This document shows positions 42,892 to 52,772 of a stretch of DNA of 64,000 nt, piece after piece (positions within the stretch are counted from its first letter, which is position 1; every line of letters starts with the position of its first letter). The DNA lies in contig NZ_LMUL01000014.1 in NCBI RefSeq assembly GCF_009765965.1, forward strand, positions 1 to 64,000, in the 5' to 3' direction. A model generated the notes under the pieces. The model was given only the letters and a program-made list of their open reading frames with translations, ran no database searches and was not told where the DNA came from. The translations under genes and the position numbers were made by a program. Source of the stretch: Caulobacter sp. S45 (lineage in GTDB: Bacteria > Pseudomonadota > Alphaproteobacteria > Caulobacterales > Caulobacteraceae).

Positions 42892-44085
42892 CTACCGCTC
42901 TCGGGCCAGATAGGTCCGACCCTGGGCGCGGACGATGTCGATCAGGTCGCCCATGGCCAGATTCATATCTATCCGGTGCAGGCCCCAGTCCTTCAGCAGG
43001 CGGCCGTTCACGATCACGTCCCCGGTTATCGCATTGGTGCGTGCGGCGCCTGGCGTCGGATGGATGGTGACGGCCAGATAGGTGTGGGCGTTGTCCTCGC
43101 GGCATTCGGCGCTGAGCAGGCCGGGAACCTCGACGAAGGGCGTGGAGATCGGCTTCGGCGGATGGGTCCAGGGACCGGGCGGCACGCCGCTGGCGGTGAC
43201 CATTTCGTGGCCCGCGCCCAGATAGGCGTGGAGCGGGCCGGAGCCGCCTCCCAGCGCCGCCGGATTGGTGCAGGCCGCCTGCAGCCCCCGTCCGTGCGAG
43301 GCGCCGAACAACTGAGCGTCGACGGGAGGAGGGCTGTCGGCGCGGTAGGAAGCAAGGTTGATGGCGCAGCCGATCTGGCCGGCTGCACGGCATAGGGGGA
43401 TCGTCTTGAACTCACCGCCCACGTCCTTGCCGACGGGAACCTGCAAGTAATACCCGGCGAGGATGACTGACAGGACCCGTCGTTGGATCGGTTTCCCGTC
43501 GATCTCTTGTCGGGTCAGTTGCGCCAGCACCAGAGACCCTTGGGAGTGGCCGATCAGCACGACGCCGCGGCCGTGGTTGTCGTGCGCAAGATAGTAGTCC
43601 CAGGCGGCTTTCACGTCGTCGTAGGCCATGGCTCGGTCGGCTGGGTTCGGACGTCCGCTCATGGCCGCGTGGAGCGCCGTCAGCGTTCCCTGCCGGTAGA
43701 GCGGCGCATAGGGACGGCAGACCGAGGCGAAGCGCGCGAACTGCTGGTTGATGACCGCGATCTCCTCCTTCTCGACCTTCATCGGAGCGTTGCCGCCGGG
43801 CGCGGTGGAGACGGTGGGATAGACGTAGAAGCAGTCGATGGGCGCGCTGGGATCGGCGCGGAACCGCTCCAGACGGGTCGAGCCGTCGGCGTCGAGGACG
43901 GTGGCGTCCTGGTCCGAGCGGCCACATACGTCGTCCGTCCGCCCGGGTCGGCAGAGCCAGGCGGCCGGGTCCGCGTAGCCTGACCCTGGCGGCGAGGCGC
44001 GGTGGGGCGCGGCCTGGGCGGAGGCGCACACCGGAGCGAGTAGACCGGCGCTCAAGACAAGCGCCATCAATGTCGTAAACCTCAT
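42892..44085 (-). CDS. DUF3089 protein, secreted alpha/beta-hydrolase-like
   Basis: A 397-residue precursor with a signal peptide (MRFTTLMALVLSAGLLAPVC). The domain shows CFYVYPTV, the nucleophile elbow GHSQG and an AYDDVKAAWDYYLAHDNHGRG helix, all features of DUF3089 proteins, which have the alpha/beta-hydrolase fold. It may be a periplasmic esterase or lipase. It is placed upstream of an SDR and downstream of the thiolase-SDR pair, all on the minus strand, in a region that appears to serve breakdown of a hydrophobic compound. Confidence 0.82.
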   Translation of the reverse strand: MRFTTLMALVLSAGLLAPVCASAQAAPHRASPPGSGYADPAAWLCRPGRTDDVCGRSDQDATVLDADGSTRLERFRADPSAPIDCFYVYPTVSTAPGGNAPMKVEKEEIAVINQQFARFASVCRPYAPLYRQGTLTALHAAMSGRPNPADRAMAYDDVKAAWDYYLAHDNHGRGVVLIGHSQGSLVLAQLTRQEIDGKPIQRRVLSVILAGYYLQVPVGKDVGGEFKTIPLCRAAGQIGCAINLASYRADSPPPVDAQLFGASHGRGLQAACTNPAALGGGSGPLHAYLGAGHEMVTASGVPPGPWTHPPKPISTPFVEVPGLLSAECREDNAHTYLAVTIHPTPGAARTNAITGDVIVNGRLLKDWGLHRIDMNLAMGDLIDIVRAQGRTYLARER

Positions 44086-44139
44086 CGGGATTCCGCCCTA
44101 AGCCATATTGTTTTTGGGACTACGGACTTGTCCCCTCGA

Positions 44140-45315
44140 TCAGACCACTTCGAACAAGGCCGCCGCGCCCATGCCGCCGCCAATGCACATGGTGACCACG
44201 ACGTGGCGCACCCCGCGTCGACGACCTTCGAGCAGCGCGTGGGCCACCAGACGGGTCCCCGACATGCCGTAAGGATGGCCGATGGAGATGGCGCCGCCGT
44301 CGACGTTTAGTCGATCATCGGGAATGCCGAGGCGATCCCGGCAGTAGAGCACCTGCACGGCGAACGCTTCGTTCAACTCCCAAAGCCCAATGTCGTCGAT
44401 ACCGAGCCCAAACCGCTTCAGCAGTTTGGGGACGGCGAAGACCGGGCCTATGCCCATCTCGTCGGGCTCCACACCCGCGACCGCCATGCCGCAATAGCGG
44501 CCGAGCGGCGTCAGGCTTCGCGCGGCGGCCAGCCCGGCCTCCATGACCACGCAGGCGGCGCCGCCGTCGGATAGCTGGCTCGCATTGCCGGCGGTGATCG
44601 ACCCGTCTGGTCGAACCGGTTTCAGCGAGGCCAAGCCTTCGAGGGTCGTGTCGGGGCGATTGCCTTCGTCTCGGCTGAGGACGACGTCTGCGTGCGAGGT
44701 TGCGCCGGTGGCCTTATCGACGACCAGTTTGGTGGTTTCGACGCGGATGATCTCCTCGTCGAAGCGGCCGGCGGCCTGGGCCTCGGCCGTCCGGCGCTGC
44801 GAGGCGAGGGCGTAGGCGTCCTGGCGCTCGCGGGAGATGTCGTACCGGCGCGCAACGATCTCGGCGGTGTCCAGCATCGGCATGTAGATGTCGGGGTGCA
44901 GGGCCAGCAGCGCCGGATCGGGGTCGGCGCGGAACTGGGGGGTCTGGACCAGCGAAATGGACTCCACACCGCCCGCCACGACCACGTCCATCCGGTCGAC
45001 GATGACTTGCTTGGCGGCCATGGCGATGCTCATCAGACCCGACGAGCACTGGCGATCGATGGTCTGCCCGGCGACGGTGACGGGCAGGCCGGCGGCCAAG
45101 GCGGCGGTGCGCCCAATGGTGTGCTGCACGCCCTGGGGCATGGCCGCGCCCAGGATGCAGTCCTCGATCTCGGCGGGATCGACGCCCGAGCGCGCGACGG
45201 CGGCGCGGATGGCGTGGGCCGCCAGCGACGGGGCAGGGGTGGCGTTGAACGCCCCCCGGTAAGCCCGTCCGATCGGGGTCCGCGCCACCGAGACGATAAC
45301 AGCGTCGCGCGTCAT
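44140..45315 (-). CDS. Acetyl-CoA acyltransferase (thiolase)
   Basis: A 391-residue thiolase at normal length. The acylated Cys90 is in [14 protein letters not shown]. The C-terminal His and Cys motifs read [19 protein letters not shown] and [13 protein letters not shown]. It carries out the last step of a beta-oxidation cycle, releasing acetyl-CoA or propionyl-CoA. It lies 1 bp after the SDR stop and is surely co-translated with it. The acyl-CoA ligase and TonB receptor to the right suggest a shared pathway for a fatty-acid, terpenoid or steroid side chain. Confidence 0.9.
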   Translation of the reverse strand: MTRDAVIVSVARTPIGRAYRGAFNATPAPSLAAHAIRAAVARSGVDPAEIEDCILGAAMPQGVQHTIGRTAALAAGLPVTVAGQTIDRQCSSGLMSIAMAAKQVIVDRMDVVVAGGVESISLVQTPQFRADPDPALLALHPDIYMPMLDTAEIVARRYDISRERQDAYALASQRRTAEAQAAGRFDEEIIRVETTKLVVDKATGATSHADVVLSRDEGNRPDTTLEGLASLKPVRPDGSITAGNASQLSDGGAACVVMEAGLAAARSLTPLGRYCGMAVAGVEPDEMGIGPVFAVPKLLKRFGLGIDDIGLWELNEAFAVQVLYCRDRLGIPDDRLNVDGGAISIGHPYGMSGTRLVAHALLEGRRRGVRHVVVTMCIGGGMGAAALFEVV

Positions 45316-45316
45316 C

Positions 45317-46213
45317 TCAGGCGACCTCGGCCTGTGTCTGCGGGGCGACGAAACCGGCCTTCTTCAGCTCGAGCTCGCTCTGGGCCCAGCCCCGATCCGG
45401 CAACGTCTCGCCGCGCCGATCCGCCAGTTCCGCCCACCGCGCCAGCAACGCCTCGGCCGAGGGCGGGTCGCCAGGAAGGTGAAGTCCCTGGGTCAGGGTG
45501 ACGTTGGCCATCTCAAAACCGCCCGCGCCGGCGCAGACGATCGTGCGGGTCGGAGCTTGCTCCGAGACCAACGCCAGAACCGCCGGGCTGACGAACTCTG
45601 GGCGCAGCATCGCCAACTGCTCCCGCGGTACGATGCCTTCCATCATCTGGGTGGCGGCGGTGGGGGCGATGCAGTTCACGCGGATGTCGTAGCGATCGCC
45701 TTCGAGGGCCAGGGTCTGCATCAGGCCCACCAGCGCCATCTTGGCGGCGCCGTAGTTGGACTGGCCGAAGTTGCCGTAGAGACCGGAAGAAGAGGTCGTC
45801 ATGACGATGCGGCCATACTTCTGTTCGCGCATCGCGTCCCACACGGCCTTGGTGCAGTTGGCCGCGCCCATCAGGTGCACGTCGACCACCAAGCGGAAGT
45901 CGTCCAAGCTCATCTTGGCGAAGGTTTTGTCGCGCAGTATGCCTGCGTTATTGATCAGGATGTCTACGCGACCCCAGGTCTCCAGGGTCTTGTCGACCAT
46001 CTCCTTCATACACGCCGCATCGGTCACCGAGCCCAAGGCGGCCCGCGCCTGACCCCCTGCTGCGGCGATCTCGGCGGCCACGGTTTCGGCGGCGACGCCC
46101 AGGTCGTTCACCACCACCCGCGCCCCGCGCCGCGCCAGCAGCTGCGCATGGGCGCGGCCCAGGCCGCCGCCCGCGCCCGTTACGATAGCTACACGTCCGT
46201 TCAGATCGATCAC
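45317..46213 (-). CDS. SDR of the multifunctional-enzyme type (3-hydroxyacyl-CoA dehydrogenase-like)
   Basis: A 298-residue SDR that resembles the dehydrogenase part of peroxisomal MFE-2/HSD17B4: [12 protein letters not shown] cofactor loop, [20 protein letters not shown], and catalytic [13 protein letters not shown] is characteristic of that branch. The start is a GTG at 46213 behind GGGAGA; the longer open frame to 46312 lacks a site and reads poorly. It would oxidise 3-hydroxyacyl-CoA for the thiolase encoded 1 bp later. Confidence 0.85.
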   Translation of the reverse strand: MIDLNGRVAIVTGAGGGLGRAHAQLLARRGARVVVNDLGVAAETVAAEIAAAGGQARAALGSVTDAACMKEMVDKTLETWGRVDILINNAGILRDKTFAKMSLDDFRLVVDVHLMGAANCTKAVWDAMREQKYGRIVMTTSSSGLYGNFGQSNYGAAKMALVGLMQTLALEGDRYDIRVNCIAPTAATQMMEGIVPREQLAMLRPEFVSPAVLALVSEQAPTRTIVCAGAGGFEMANVTLTQGLHLPGDPPSAEALLARWAELADRRGETLPDRGWAQSELELKKAGFVAPQTQAEVA

Positions 46214-46429
46214 ACGCGTCTCCCGCCCGCCGCCGCGGCGTTGTCGCCACTGGCTTTTCTGCTTCGTGAGGACCCTCAGGCCCCCGTGTGTGCGCCATCT
46301 AGGCAGCGCCATGCGCGACGGTCAAGACATTCACTAGTGCAATAATTAGCGTTGACAGTCTGGCAGGGGTGAGCGAGCTTCGACTCAAGCGCCAAAGAGC
46401 GCGAGCCAGATGTTGGCAAGGGGAGGAAC

Positions 46430-48673
46430 ATGAAGACCCACCTATTGTGGCTGAGCGCGTCCGCGTGGGCGCTGGGATGGTGCAGCATGGCTGGAGCGCA
46501 GACCACCTCGTCCGCCCAAGCCACGACGCCGGCGCCGGCTCCGGCCACGTCGTCCACACCGAGCAGTAGCAACGGCGGGACTTCGGTAAAGGAAGTTGTC
46601 GTCACCGCCGAGCGCCGCACCACCAATCTGCAGCAAACGCCGATCGCCGCGACCGTGCTGACCCAGGACGACCTGTTCAAGCGGGGCGTGTTCACTGTGG
46701 ACCAACTGCAGTTCGTCAGCCCGTCGCTGACCGTGAACAACTTCGGCCAGGGCAACGACATCGACATCCGCGGCATCGGCAAGGGCGAGCACAATACCCA
46801 GACGGCCACCGGCGTCGTCACCTATCGCGACGGGGTGGCCTCGTTCCCCGGCTACTTCCAGGACGAGCCCTATTACGACATCTCCAGCATCGAAGTGCTG
46901 CGCGGCCCGCAGGGCACCTTCAGCGGACAGAACGCCACCGGCGGGGCGGTGATCGTCAATACCCAGGACCCGATGATCAACGGCGGTAACAGCGGCTATC
47001 TGCTGGCCCACTACGGCAACTACAACGACACCCAGCTGCAGGGCGCGGTGAACATCCCGATCAACGACACCCTGGCCGCGCGCTTCGCCTTCAACACCCA
47101 GTACCGCGACACCTTCTATCACATCAACGGCCTGACCGGGGACCCCAACACGATGTGGGGCAGCGGGCGGTTCTCGCTGTTGTGGCGGCCGACCGAAGCG
47201 CTGAAGGTACTGTTCAAGGTCGACTACAGCTATCTCGACAACGGCGGTTATTTCGGCGACGCGCTGGTGGCTCCTACCGGAGGCGCTAATCCCACCAACA
47301 ACCTGTTCCGCTTCAACAACAACTACGAGACCTACGCCGTCGACCAGTTCGCTCGCGCTGACCTGAAGATCGACTATGTGTTGCCCGACGGCATCACGCT
47401 GCGCTCGGTCACCGGCTATCAGCAGGGTCGCACGGGGTGGAAGGGCGACATCGACGGCACGGACGCGCCGTCGCCCAACAACTTTATCATCGCCGAGTCG
47501 GTGGACGAACGGCTGTGGTCCCAGGAATTCAACATCATCTCGCCCGACAAGGGACCGGTCACTTGGATCCTGGGCGCCTACTACTCTAGCAACGACTACC
47601 TCTATCCGGAGGGCAAGGGCGGCAAGTTCGACGTCGGCGTTCCGCCGGGCGAGGTGGACGAGGACCTGCAAGGCTTGAACAGGACCAATACCGAGGCGGT
47701 GTTCGGCCAGCTCAGCTTTAACTTGCCGGCAGGCTTCCAGCTCCAGGCGGGGCTGCGCTATTCCAGCTGGAGCACCACCGACGTCAACGTGCTGTTCTTC
47801 GTGCCGGAATTCGGGCTTAACTTCCTGGACAACAACTTCGAGGACGGCTCAAACGTCACCGGAAAGGTGACGCTGAACTGGAACATCGACCCGAACAACT
47901 TCGCCTACGTCTTCGTCGCGACCGGAGCCAAACCGGGCGGATTGAACGAGCCACTGTACTTCGGCGGCGGCGGCATCCCTGCGCCGTTCAAGCAGGAACG
48001 CGTCACCGATTACGAGATCGGCTGGAAGTCCAAGCTGCTGAACGGCCATCTGCGCACTCAGCTCGGGGCTTACTACAACAATTTCGAAGATTTCCAGGTC
48101 ATTCTGCCGATCCCGAACAACCCGCTCCAGAGCACCGAGGTCAACAATCCCAGCGGCACCAAGCTATACGGGCTGGAGGCGTCGGCCCAGGCGGTGTTCG
48201 GTGACTTCAAGGGCAGCTTCGGGATGGGCCTCGAGCACACCGCGCTCGGAACCTTCTACGCCGAGGACCCGCGGTTGCCCGAATCTGGGACTTGCGATCC
48301 GCGGAACGGGCCGGCCAACGGGGTCTGCCTCAACCTGAGCGGCCATCCGCAGACCTATGCTCCGGACGTCACCTTCAATGTCAGCGGGCAGTACGACTTC
48401 CATCTGGGGAATGGCGACCTGATCACGCCAAACGTCAACTTCAGCTACGTGTCATCCCAGTGGGGCACTCTGTTCGACAACGCGTCGCAGGGCGACTTCC
48501 TGGCGTCGCGCAAGATCCTGGGCGCTTCGCTCGCCTGGACCCACGGCAGCTTCGTCACCACCCTGTACGGCTACAACCTGACCGACGACCAATACGTCAG
48601 CGCGCTGCTGTCGCCCATCCGCCTGGCTGGCGCGCCACGACAGTTCGGCATCAGTGTCTTGAAGACGTTCTGA
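46430..48673 (+). CDS. TonB-dependent outer-membrane receptor
   Basis: A 747-residue receptor with a signal peptide (MKTHLLWLSASAWALGWCSM, cleaved near AGAQT). A Ser/Pro/Ala-rich linker, a plug domain starting EVVVTAERR, and a 22-strand-type barrel ending in Phe (VLKTF) follow. The layout is that of the large Caulobacter/sphingomonad group that imports sugars, aromatics or lipids, not siderophores in particular. A good GGGGAGGAAC site precedes the ATG. It is divergent from the SDR-thiolase pair and followed by an acyl-CoA ligase, which suggests uptake of an organic acid. Confidence 0.9.
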   Translation: MKTHLLWLSASAWALGWCSMAGAQTTSSAQATTPAPAPATSSTPSSSNGGTSVKEVVVTAERRTTNLQQTPIAATVLTQDDLFKRGVFTVDQLQFVSPSLTVNNFGQGNDIDIRGIGKGEHNTQTATGVVTYRDGVASFPGYFQDEPYYDISSIEVLRGPQGTFSGQNATGGAVIVNTQDPMINGGNSGYLLAHYGNYNDTQLQGAVNIPINDTLAARFAFNTQYRDTFYHINGLTGDPNTMWGSGRFSLLWRPTEALKVLFKVDYSYLDNGGYFGDALVAPTGGANPTNNLFRFNNNYETYAVDQFARADLKIDYVLPDGITLRSVTGYQQGRTGWKGDIDGTDAPSPNNFIIAESVDERLWSQEFNIISPDKGPVTWILGAYYSSNDYLYPEGKGGKFDVGVPPGEVDEDLQGLNRTNTEAVFGQLSFNLPAGFQLQAGLRYSSWSTTDVNVLFFVPEFGLNFLDNNFEDGSNVTGKVTLNWNIDPNNFAYVFVATGAKPGGLNEPLYFGGGGIPAPFKQERVTDYEIGWKSKLLNGHLRTQLGAYYNNFEDFQVILPIPNNPLQSTEVNNPSGTKLYGLEASAQAVFGDFKGSFGMGLEHTALGTFYAEDPRLPESGTCDPRNGPANGVCLNLSGHPQTYAPDVTFNVSGQYDFHLGNGDLITPNVNFSYVSSQWGTLFDNASQGDFLASRKILGASLAWTHGSFVTTLYGYNLTDDQYVSALLSPIRLAGAPRQFGISVLKTF

Positions 48674-48686
48674 CGCCGCCTTGCTC

Positions 48687-48714
48687 GGCCGCCGACCGGA
48701 CGTGGCCGGCGGCC
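48687..48714 (+). other. GC-rich hairpin after the receptor gene
   Basis: An 8-bp perfect stem GGCCGCCG/CGGCGGCC with a 12-base loop starts 13 bp after the receptor's stop codon. No T-run follows, so it is at best a weak or Rho-assisted terminator. Confidence 0.4.
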
Positions 48715-48765
48715 AAATCCCTACGTTAACAGTGTCCTCGTACTCACAGTCCTCGCCAAGCGCCC

Positions 48766-50370
48766 ATGCAATCCTACGCCCTTACGGTAGACAAGTTCCT
48801 CGACCATGCCGCCAAGTGGTCGGGGGACCGCGAGATCGTCACGGCGGAGGCGGGCCGGAGCGTGCGGCGGATCGGCTATGCCGCGCTGAGAACCCGCAGC
48901 AACCTCCTGTCGGGCGCGCTTGCGGCGCTGGGGCTGAGCTTCGGCGACAGGGTCGGGACGCTGGCGTGGAACACCCAGCATCATTTGGAGATGTACTACG
49001 CCGCCATGGGCGCGGGGCTCGTCTGCCATACCCTCAATCCACGTCTGACCGCAGCCCATCTGGCGGCGATGATCAACGAGGCGGAGGATCGGGTGCTGGC
49101 CGTCGCCTGCAACCTGACGCCGCTGCTGGCGGATCTCGCGCCGCTCTGTCCGGGTCTCGAGCACGTGATCTTGATGGATGGCGACGGGCTGGCGCCGGAC
49201 AACCTGGGCCTGAAAGCGCGGGTCTGGCCGCAGGAGGCCCTGCTCGACGCCTACGGCGCCCCTGTCGCCTGGGGCGGTTTCGACGAAGAGACCCCAGCCG
49301 GGCTCTGCTACACGTCAGGCACTACAGGCAAGCCCAAGGGCGTACTCTACACCCACCGTTCCAACTACCTGCACACCCTGCGCGCCCTACAGGCCGACAG
49401 CATCGCCCTGACGGGAAGCGACGCCCTGCTTGTGGCCGTGCCGATGTTTCACGCCAACGGCTGGGGCTTGCCGTTTGCCGCGCCCGCAACGGGCGCCAAA
49501 CTGATCCTGCCCGGCCGCCACACCGACGGCGCCAGCTTGGCCGTGCTAATGCGGGATGAGGGGGTGACCGTCGCCGCCGGCGTCCAGACCGTCTGGCTCG
49601 GCGTGCTCGATCATCTCGACGCGGTGGGCGGTGAGCTACCGGACCTGAAGCGGGTGATCATTGGCGGTTCGAGCTGTCCGGACGCGCTGATCCGGCGGAT
49701 GGAGGAGCGGTTGGGCGCCCGGGTGCAGACCAGTTGGGGCATGACCGAGCTATCGCCCATGGGCACCATCGCGCCGGCCGACGCGCCGCCGTCCGAGACG
49801 CGCGCGTCCGGCCGCCCGCCCATGGGGCTCGACCTTAAGCTCACCGACGCCGAGGGCGTCACGCTGGCGGAGCAGCGCGGGGTGGTCGGCCACCTGAAGG
49901 TGAAGGGTCAGAGCGTGCTCGACCGCTACTTCAAGGCGGAGACGGACGCCCTGGACCAGGAGGGGTATTTCGACACCGGCGATCTGGCCAGCATCGACGA
50001 GGCGGGCGCCCTCACCATCTGTGGACGGTCGAAGGACCTGATTAAGTCCGGCGGCGAGTGGATCAATCCCGCCGAGATCGAAGATATCGTCGGCCGCCAT
50101 CCCGCCGTGGGCCTGGTGGCGGTGATCGGTCGCTTCGACGCCAAGTGGGGCGAGCGTCCGGTCCTGATCGTGGAGTCGCGGCAAGGCCAGGCGGTCGATG
50201 GCCCGGCCCTGCTCGACATGCTTCGCGGTGAGATCGCCGACTGGTGGTTGCCCGACCAGATCGCGCAGGTCGAGACCATGCCGCTCGCCGCGACCGGAAA
50301 GATTGACAAGAACCAATTGCGTGCCGACTACGTCAACGGGAAGATCGCCACCGAGGGAGTCGATCGTTGA
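48766..50370 (+). CDS. Acyl-CoA synthetase (AMP-forming)
   Basis: A 534-residue ANL-superfamily ligase. The AMP motif reads YTSGTTGKPKGV, A5 is WGMTE, the hinge region reads TGDLASIDEAG and CGRSKDLIKSGGEWIN, and the catalytic Lys is in AATGKIDK. It resembles medium/long-chain fatty acyl-CoA ligases (FadD3/AlkK-type). It activates an acid with ATP and CoA for the thiolase/SDR cycle encoded to the left. Its stop overlaps the TetR gene's TTG start (TTGA), so enzyme and regulator are coupled. Confidence 0.9.
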   Translation: MQSYALTVDKFLDHAAKWSGDREIVTAEAGRSVRRIGYAALRTRSNLLSGALAALGLSFGDRVGTLAWNTQHHLEMYYAAMGAGLVCHTLNPRLTAAHLAAMINEAEDRVLAVACNLTPLLADLAPLCPGLEHVILMDGDGLAPDNLGLKARVWPQEALLDAYGAPVAWGGFDEETPAGLCYTSGTTGKPKGVLYTHRSNYLHTLRALQADSIALTGSDALLVAVPMFHANGWGLPFAAPATGAKLILPGRHTDGASLAVLMRDEGVTVAAGVQTVWLGVLDHLDAVGGELPDLKRVIIGGSSCPDALIRRMEERLGARVQTSWGMTELSPMGTIAPADAPPSETRASGRPPMGLDLKLTDAEGVTLAEQRGVVGHLKVKGQSVLDRYFKAETDALDQEGYFDTGDLASIDEAGALTICGRSKDLIKSGGEWINPAEIEDIVGRHPAVGLVAVIGRFDAKWGERPVLIVESRQGQAVDGPALLDMLRGEIADWWLPDQIAQVETMPLAATGKIDKNQLRADYVNGKIATEGVDR

Positions 50371-51089
50371 CAGATGTGACGCGGGCGCTCGCCCCTGGAG
50401 AAACAGGGGACAGCTCGGTGTCGGAAGCCTCCAGCGCCAAGCGCGTTCGTCGCAGCAAGGCGGCTCAGCGGGCGGAAACTCTGGAAACCATCCTTGATGC
50501 GGCCGAGTACCTGTTTTCGAAGGCTGGCCTTGATGGCGTAACCCTTCGCGACGTGGCCCAGCGCGTCGGCGTGCACACCACGCTCCTGCACTACTATTTC
50601 AAGGACAAAAACAACCTGTTCGAGGCGGTGTTCGCGCGGCGGGCCGGCGTCACCGTCGGCCGTCGCATGGAAGCCCTCGAAGGCTATGAGGCGACGGCCG
50701 GCGACCACCCTACGGTGGAGGGGGCCCTGCACGCCTTTCTGGATGTCGACCTTGACCTCTATATCGAGGGGGGAGAGCCCTGGCTGAACTACGCCGCCTT
50801 CTGCGCCCGCGTCAGCAACACGCCCGAGGGGGCGGCGCTGATGGACGTCCACTTCGATCCGGTGGTGCTCAAGCTCGTCGGCATACTGAAGCGCGCGCTA
50901 CCCGACTATTCCGAGGCGGACATCTTCTGGGGATACCACTTCGTGACGGGCGCCTTGATGAACACGCTCGCCCGGACCGGGCGGATCGACCGGCTCTCGG
51001 GCGGCGTGTGCCACTCCGACGACTTCGGCGCGGTCAAGCAACGGATCGCCAAGTTCATGGCCGCGGGTTTCCTGGCCCTCAAGGGCTGA
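50367..51089 (+). CDS. TetR-family transcriptional regulator
   Basis: A 240-residue TetR repressor. The helix-turn-helix at about 35-80 reads ILDAAEYLFSKAGLDGVTLRDVAQRVGVHTTLLHYYF. The C-terminal ligand domain is helical. The start is a TTG that overlaps the acyl-CoA ligase stop. FadR/PsrA-like TetR proteins often sense acyl-CoA, so regulation of the ligase and receptor genes by a pathway acyl-CoA is a fair inference. It ends 18 bp before the convergent esterase gene. Confidence 0.88.
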   Translation: MTDVTRALAPGETGDSSVSEASSAKRVRRSKAAQRAETLETILDAAEYLFSKAGLDGVTLRDVAQRVGVHTTLLHYYFKDKNNLFEAVFARRAGVTVGRRMEALEGYEATAGDHPTVEGALHAFLDVDLDLYIEGGEPWLNYAAFCARVSNTPEGAALMDVHFDPVVLKLVGILKRALPDYSEADIFWGYHFVTGALMNTLARTGRIDRLSGGVCHSDDFGAVKQRIAKFMAAGFLALKG

Positions 51090-51107
51090 GGGCCAGGCGC
51101 AGGGCGG

Positions 51108-52772
51108 TCACGGACACGCTGGGCTCTTATCCGGCGTCGGCGGGGCGATCACGCCGATGTTCCAGTTCCACGCCAGGGTTCCGTCGGCCCGGCGACGACA
51201 GACCACCGCCTCGTGCAGCGCGTAGGCTTCCTGGGGCAGGTGGGTCTTCGGTTGCGGGCCGGCTTCGAACGCCATGTAGGCGTCCGTCGCGCCGAACCGC
51301 GGCCATTGGGGCTCGCCCGTCGCCTCGGGCCGGCCAGTTTTCACGAAGCTGGACCAGTAGCCCACCATGGCGTCGGACAGCCGCGTCTCTTCAGCCGTCT
51401 CCGGCGGTTTGGGCCAGTAGGGCGGCAGGAGGTCCCGCGTGCCGAACACGAAGGGCAGTTCGCTGGCGTGGAAGCCGTGGAGGCCCTTACTGTCCGCCGC
51501 CGGATAGCCGTGATCGAACAGATAGAGATAGGACGGCGCCCCGATCGCAGCCTGGGCCTTGGCCAGCCGCTCGGCGGTCCAGGCGTACATGGCGTCACGC
51601 GTGGTCGCCAGCATGCTCTCGCGAATGTCGGTGCTGGGATAGAGCTTCAGGAACGAGTCTGCGAGGTCGCGATACCGCTCGCGGATGATCCGCTCGTATT
51701 CGCTTGCGCTGGCGGGCGCCGGCGGCAGCAGGAAGGTCAGGGAGCGGATCTCGCCGCTGTTGGAGCCGGCCAGGATCGGCACGCGCGCCTGTTCGCCCTT
51801 GTCGAAGACGTCGACCAACTGGCCCGGCAGGAACTTCCCGTCCACCGCGCCGAACGGGGCGAAGCCGGAGGCGGCGGCCGCATTGGTCAGGGCCTGCGGG
51901 TCCATCGCGCGCAGGGCGGCGATGTCGGAGGCATGGAGCTTGGCGGCGAGCTTCACCCCCTCGTCCTCGGCCGAGGGCATGCCGAACACGCTCCGCTTCA
52001 GCGCCGGCGTGGTGATCATGTAGGCGCTCTCGGCGATCGCGCCGCTGAACAGGCCCCGCGCCGGGGGGGAGGCCATCAGGTACATGACGCTGAGGCCGCC
52101 GGCCGATTCGCCCGCGATCGTCACCTTGGACGGATCGCCGCCGAACGCGCCGACATTGCGCCTGACCCAGCGCAGCGCCTCGATCTGGTCGAGCAGGCCG
52201 TAGTTGCCCGACAGGCCAGCCGGCGACTCCGCGCCGAGGCTGGGATGGGCCAGATAGCCCAGCACGCCCATCCGGTAGTTGATCGAGACCACGACGATCC
52301 CCTGGGCGGCCAGCCGGGCGCCGTCATAGATCGTTTCGCTGCTGGCGCCGCTGGTCAGGGCGCCGCCGTGAATCCACACCATAACGGGTAGGTCGTGCGC
52401 GCCCTTGGGCGCCCAGACGTTGAGCGACAGGCAGTCTTCGCTCGTCGAGGCTAACGGGTCGGCATAGATGCTGATCGAGCGGGGATTGGGCTGCATGCAG
52501 GCGGGGCCGAATTGGGTGGCCTCGCGCACGCCCTCCCAGCGCGGGGCGGAGATGGGCGGCTTCCAGCGCGCTGGCCCGACCGGCGGGGCCGCATAGGGGA
52601 TGCCCTTGAAGGCGTTCACCGAGCCTGCGCTTGCGCCCTGCACCCGGCCGGCGGGAGCGTCCACGAGCGGGGCGTTTTGGGCGTGGGCCGCGGGCGAGGC
52701 GGCGAGGCAGGCGGCTGCAGCGCCCCAAAAAAGCAAGCGACGAAGGGCAAGTAGGCGACGGATCCGGATCAT
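51108..52772 (-). CDS. Secreted type-B carboxylesterase
   Basis: A 554-residue esterase with a signal peptide (MIRIRRLLALRRLLFWGAAAA, cleaved near AHAQN). Family motifs: EDCLSLNVWAP, the oxyanion IHGGA, the nucleophile GESAGG, and a late His in FHASELPFVFG. It hydrolyses esters in the periplasm or outside the cell. The ATG at 52772 overlaps the stop of the MFS gene (ATGA); the much longer open frame upstream is a shadow of that gene. The released acid could be the substrate of the acyl-CoA ligase or the cargo of the MFS protein. Confidence 0.9.
   Translation of the reverse strand: MIRIRRLLALRRLLFWGAAAACLAASPAAHAQNAPLVDAPAGRVQGASAGSVNAFKGIPYAAPPVGPARWKPPISAPRWEGVREATQFGPACMQPNPRSISIYADPLASTSEDCLSLNVWAPKGAHDLPVMVWIHGGALTSGASSETIYDGARLAAQGIVVVSINYRMGVLGYLAHPSLGAESPAGLSGNYGLLDQIEALRWVRRNVGAFGGDPSKVTIAGESAGGLSVMYLMASPPARGLFSGAIAESAYMITTPALKRSVFGMPSAEDEGVKLAAKLHASDIAALRAMDPQALTNAAAASGFAPFGAVDGKFLPGQLVDVFDKGEQARVPILAGSNSGEIRSLTFLLPPAPASASEYERIIRERYRDLADSFLKLYPSTDIRESMLATTRDAMYAWTAERLAKAQAAIGAPSYLYLFDHGYPAADSKGLHGFHASELPFVFGTRDLLPPYWPKPPETAEETRLSDAMVGYWSSFVKTGRPEATGEPQWPRFGATDAYMAFEAGPQPKTHLPQEAYALHEAVVCRRRADGTLAWNWNIGVIAPPTPDKSPACP

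Noticed and set aside
44100-44150. Hairpin GGGAC-N9-GTCCC as a thiolase terminator
   Set aside because: In the direction of the minus-strand transcript the stem is followed by A, not T, so it does not fit an intrinsic terminator.
46352-46357. TTGACA as the promoter of the TonB receptor gene
   Set aside because: No acceptable -10 element is found 16-18 bp downstream, so it is not reported as a promoter.
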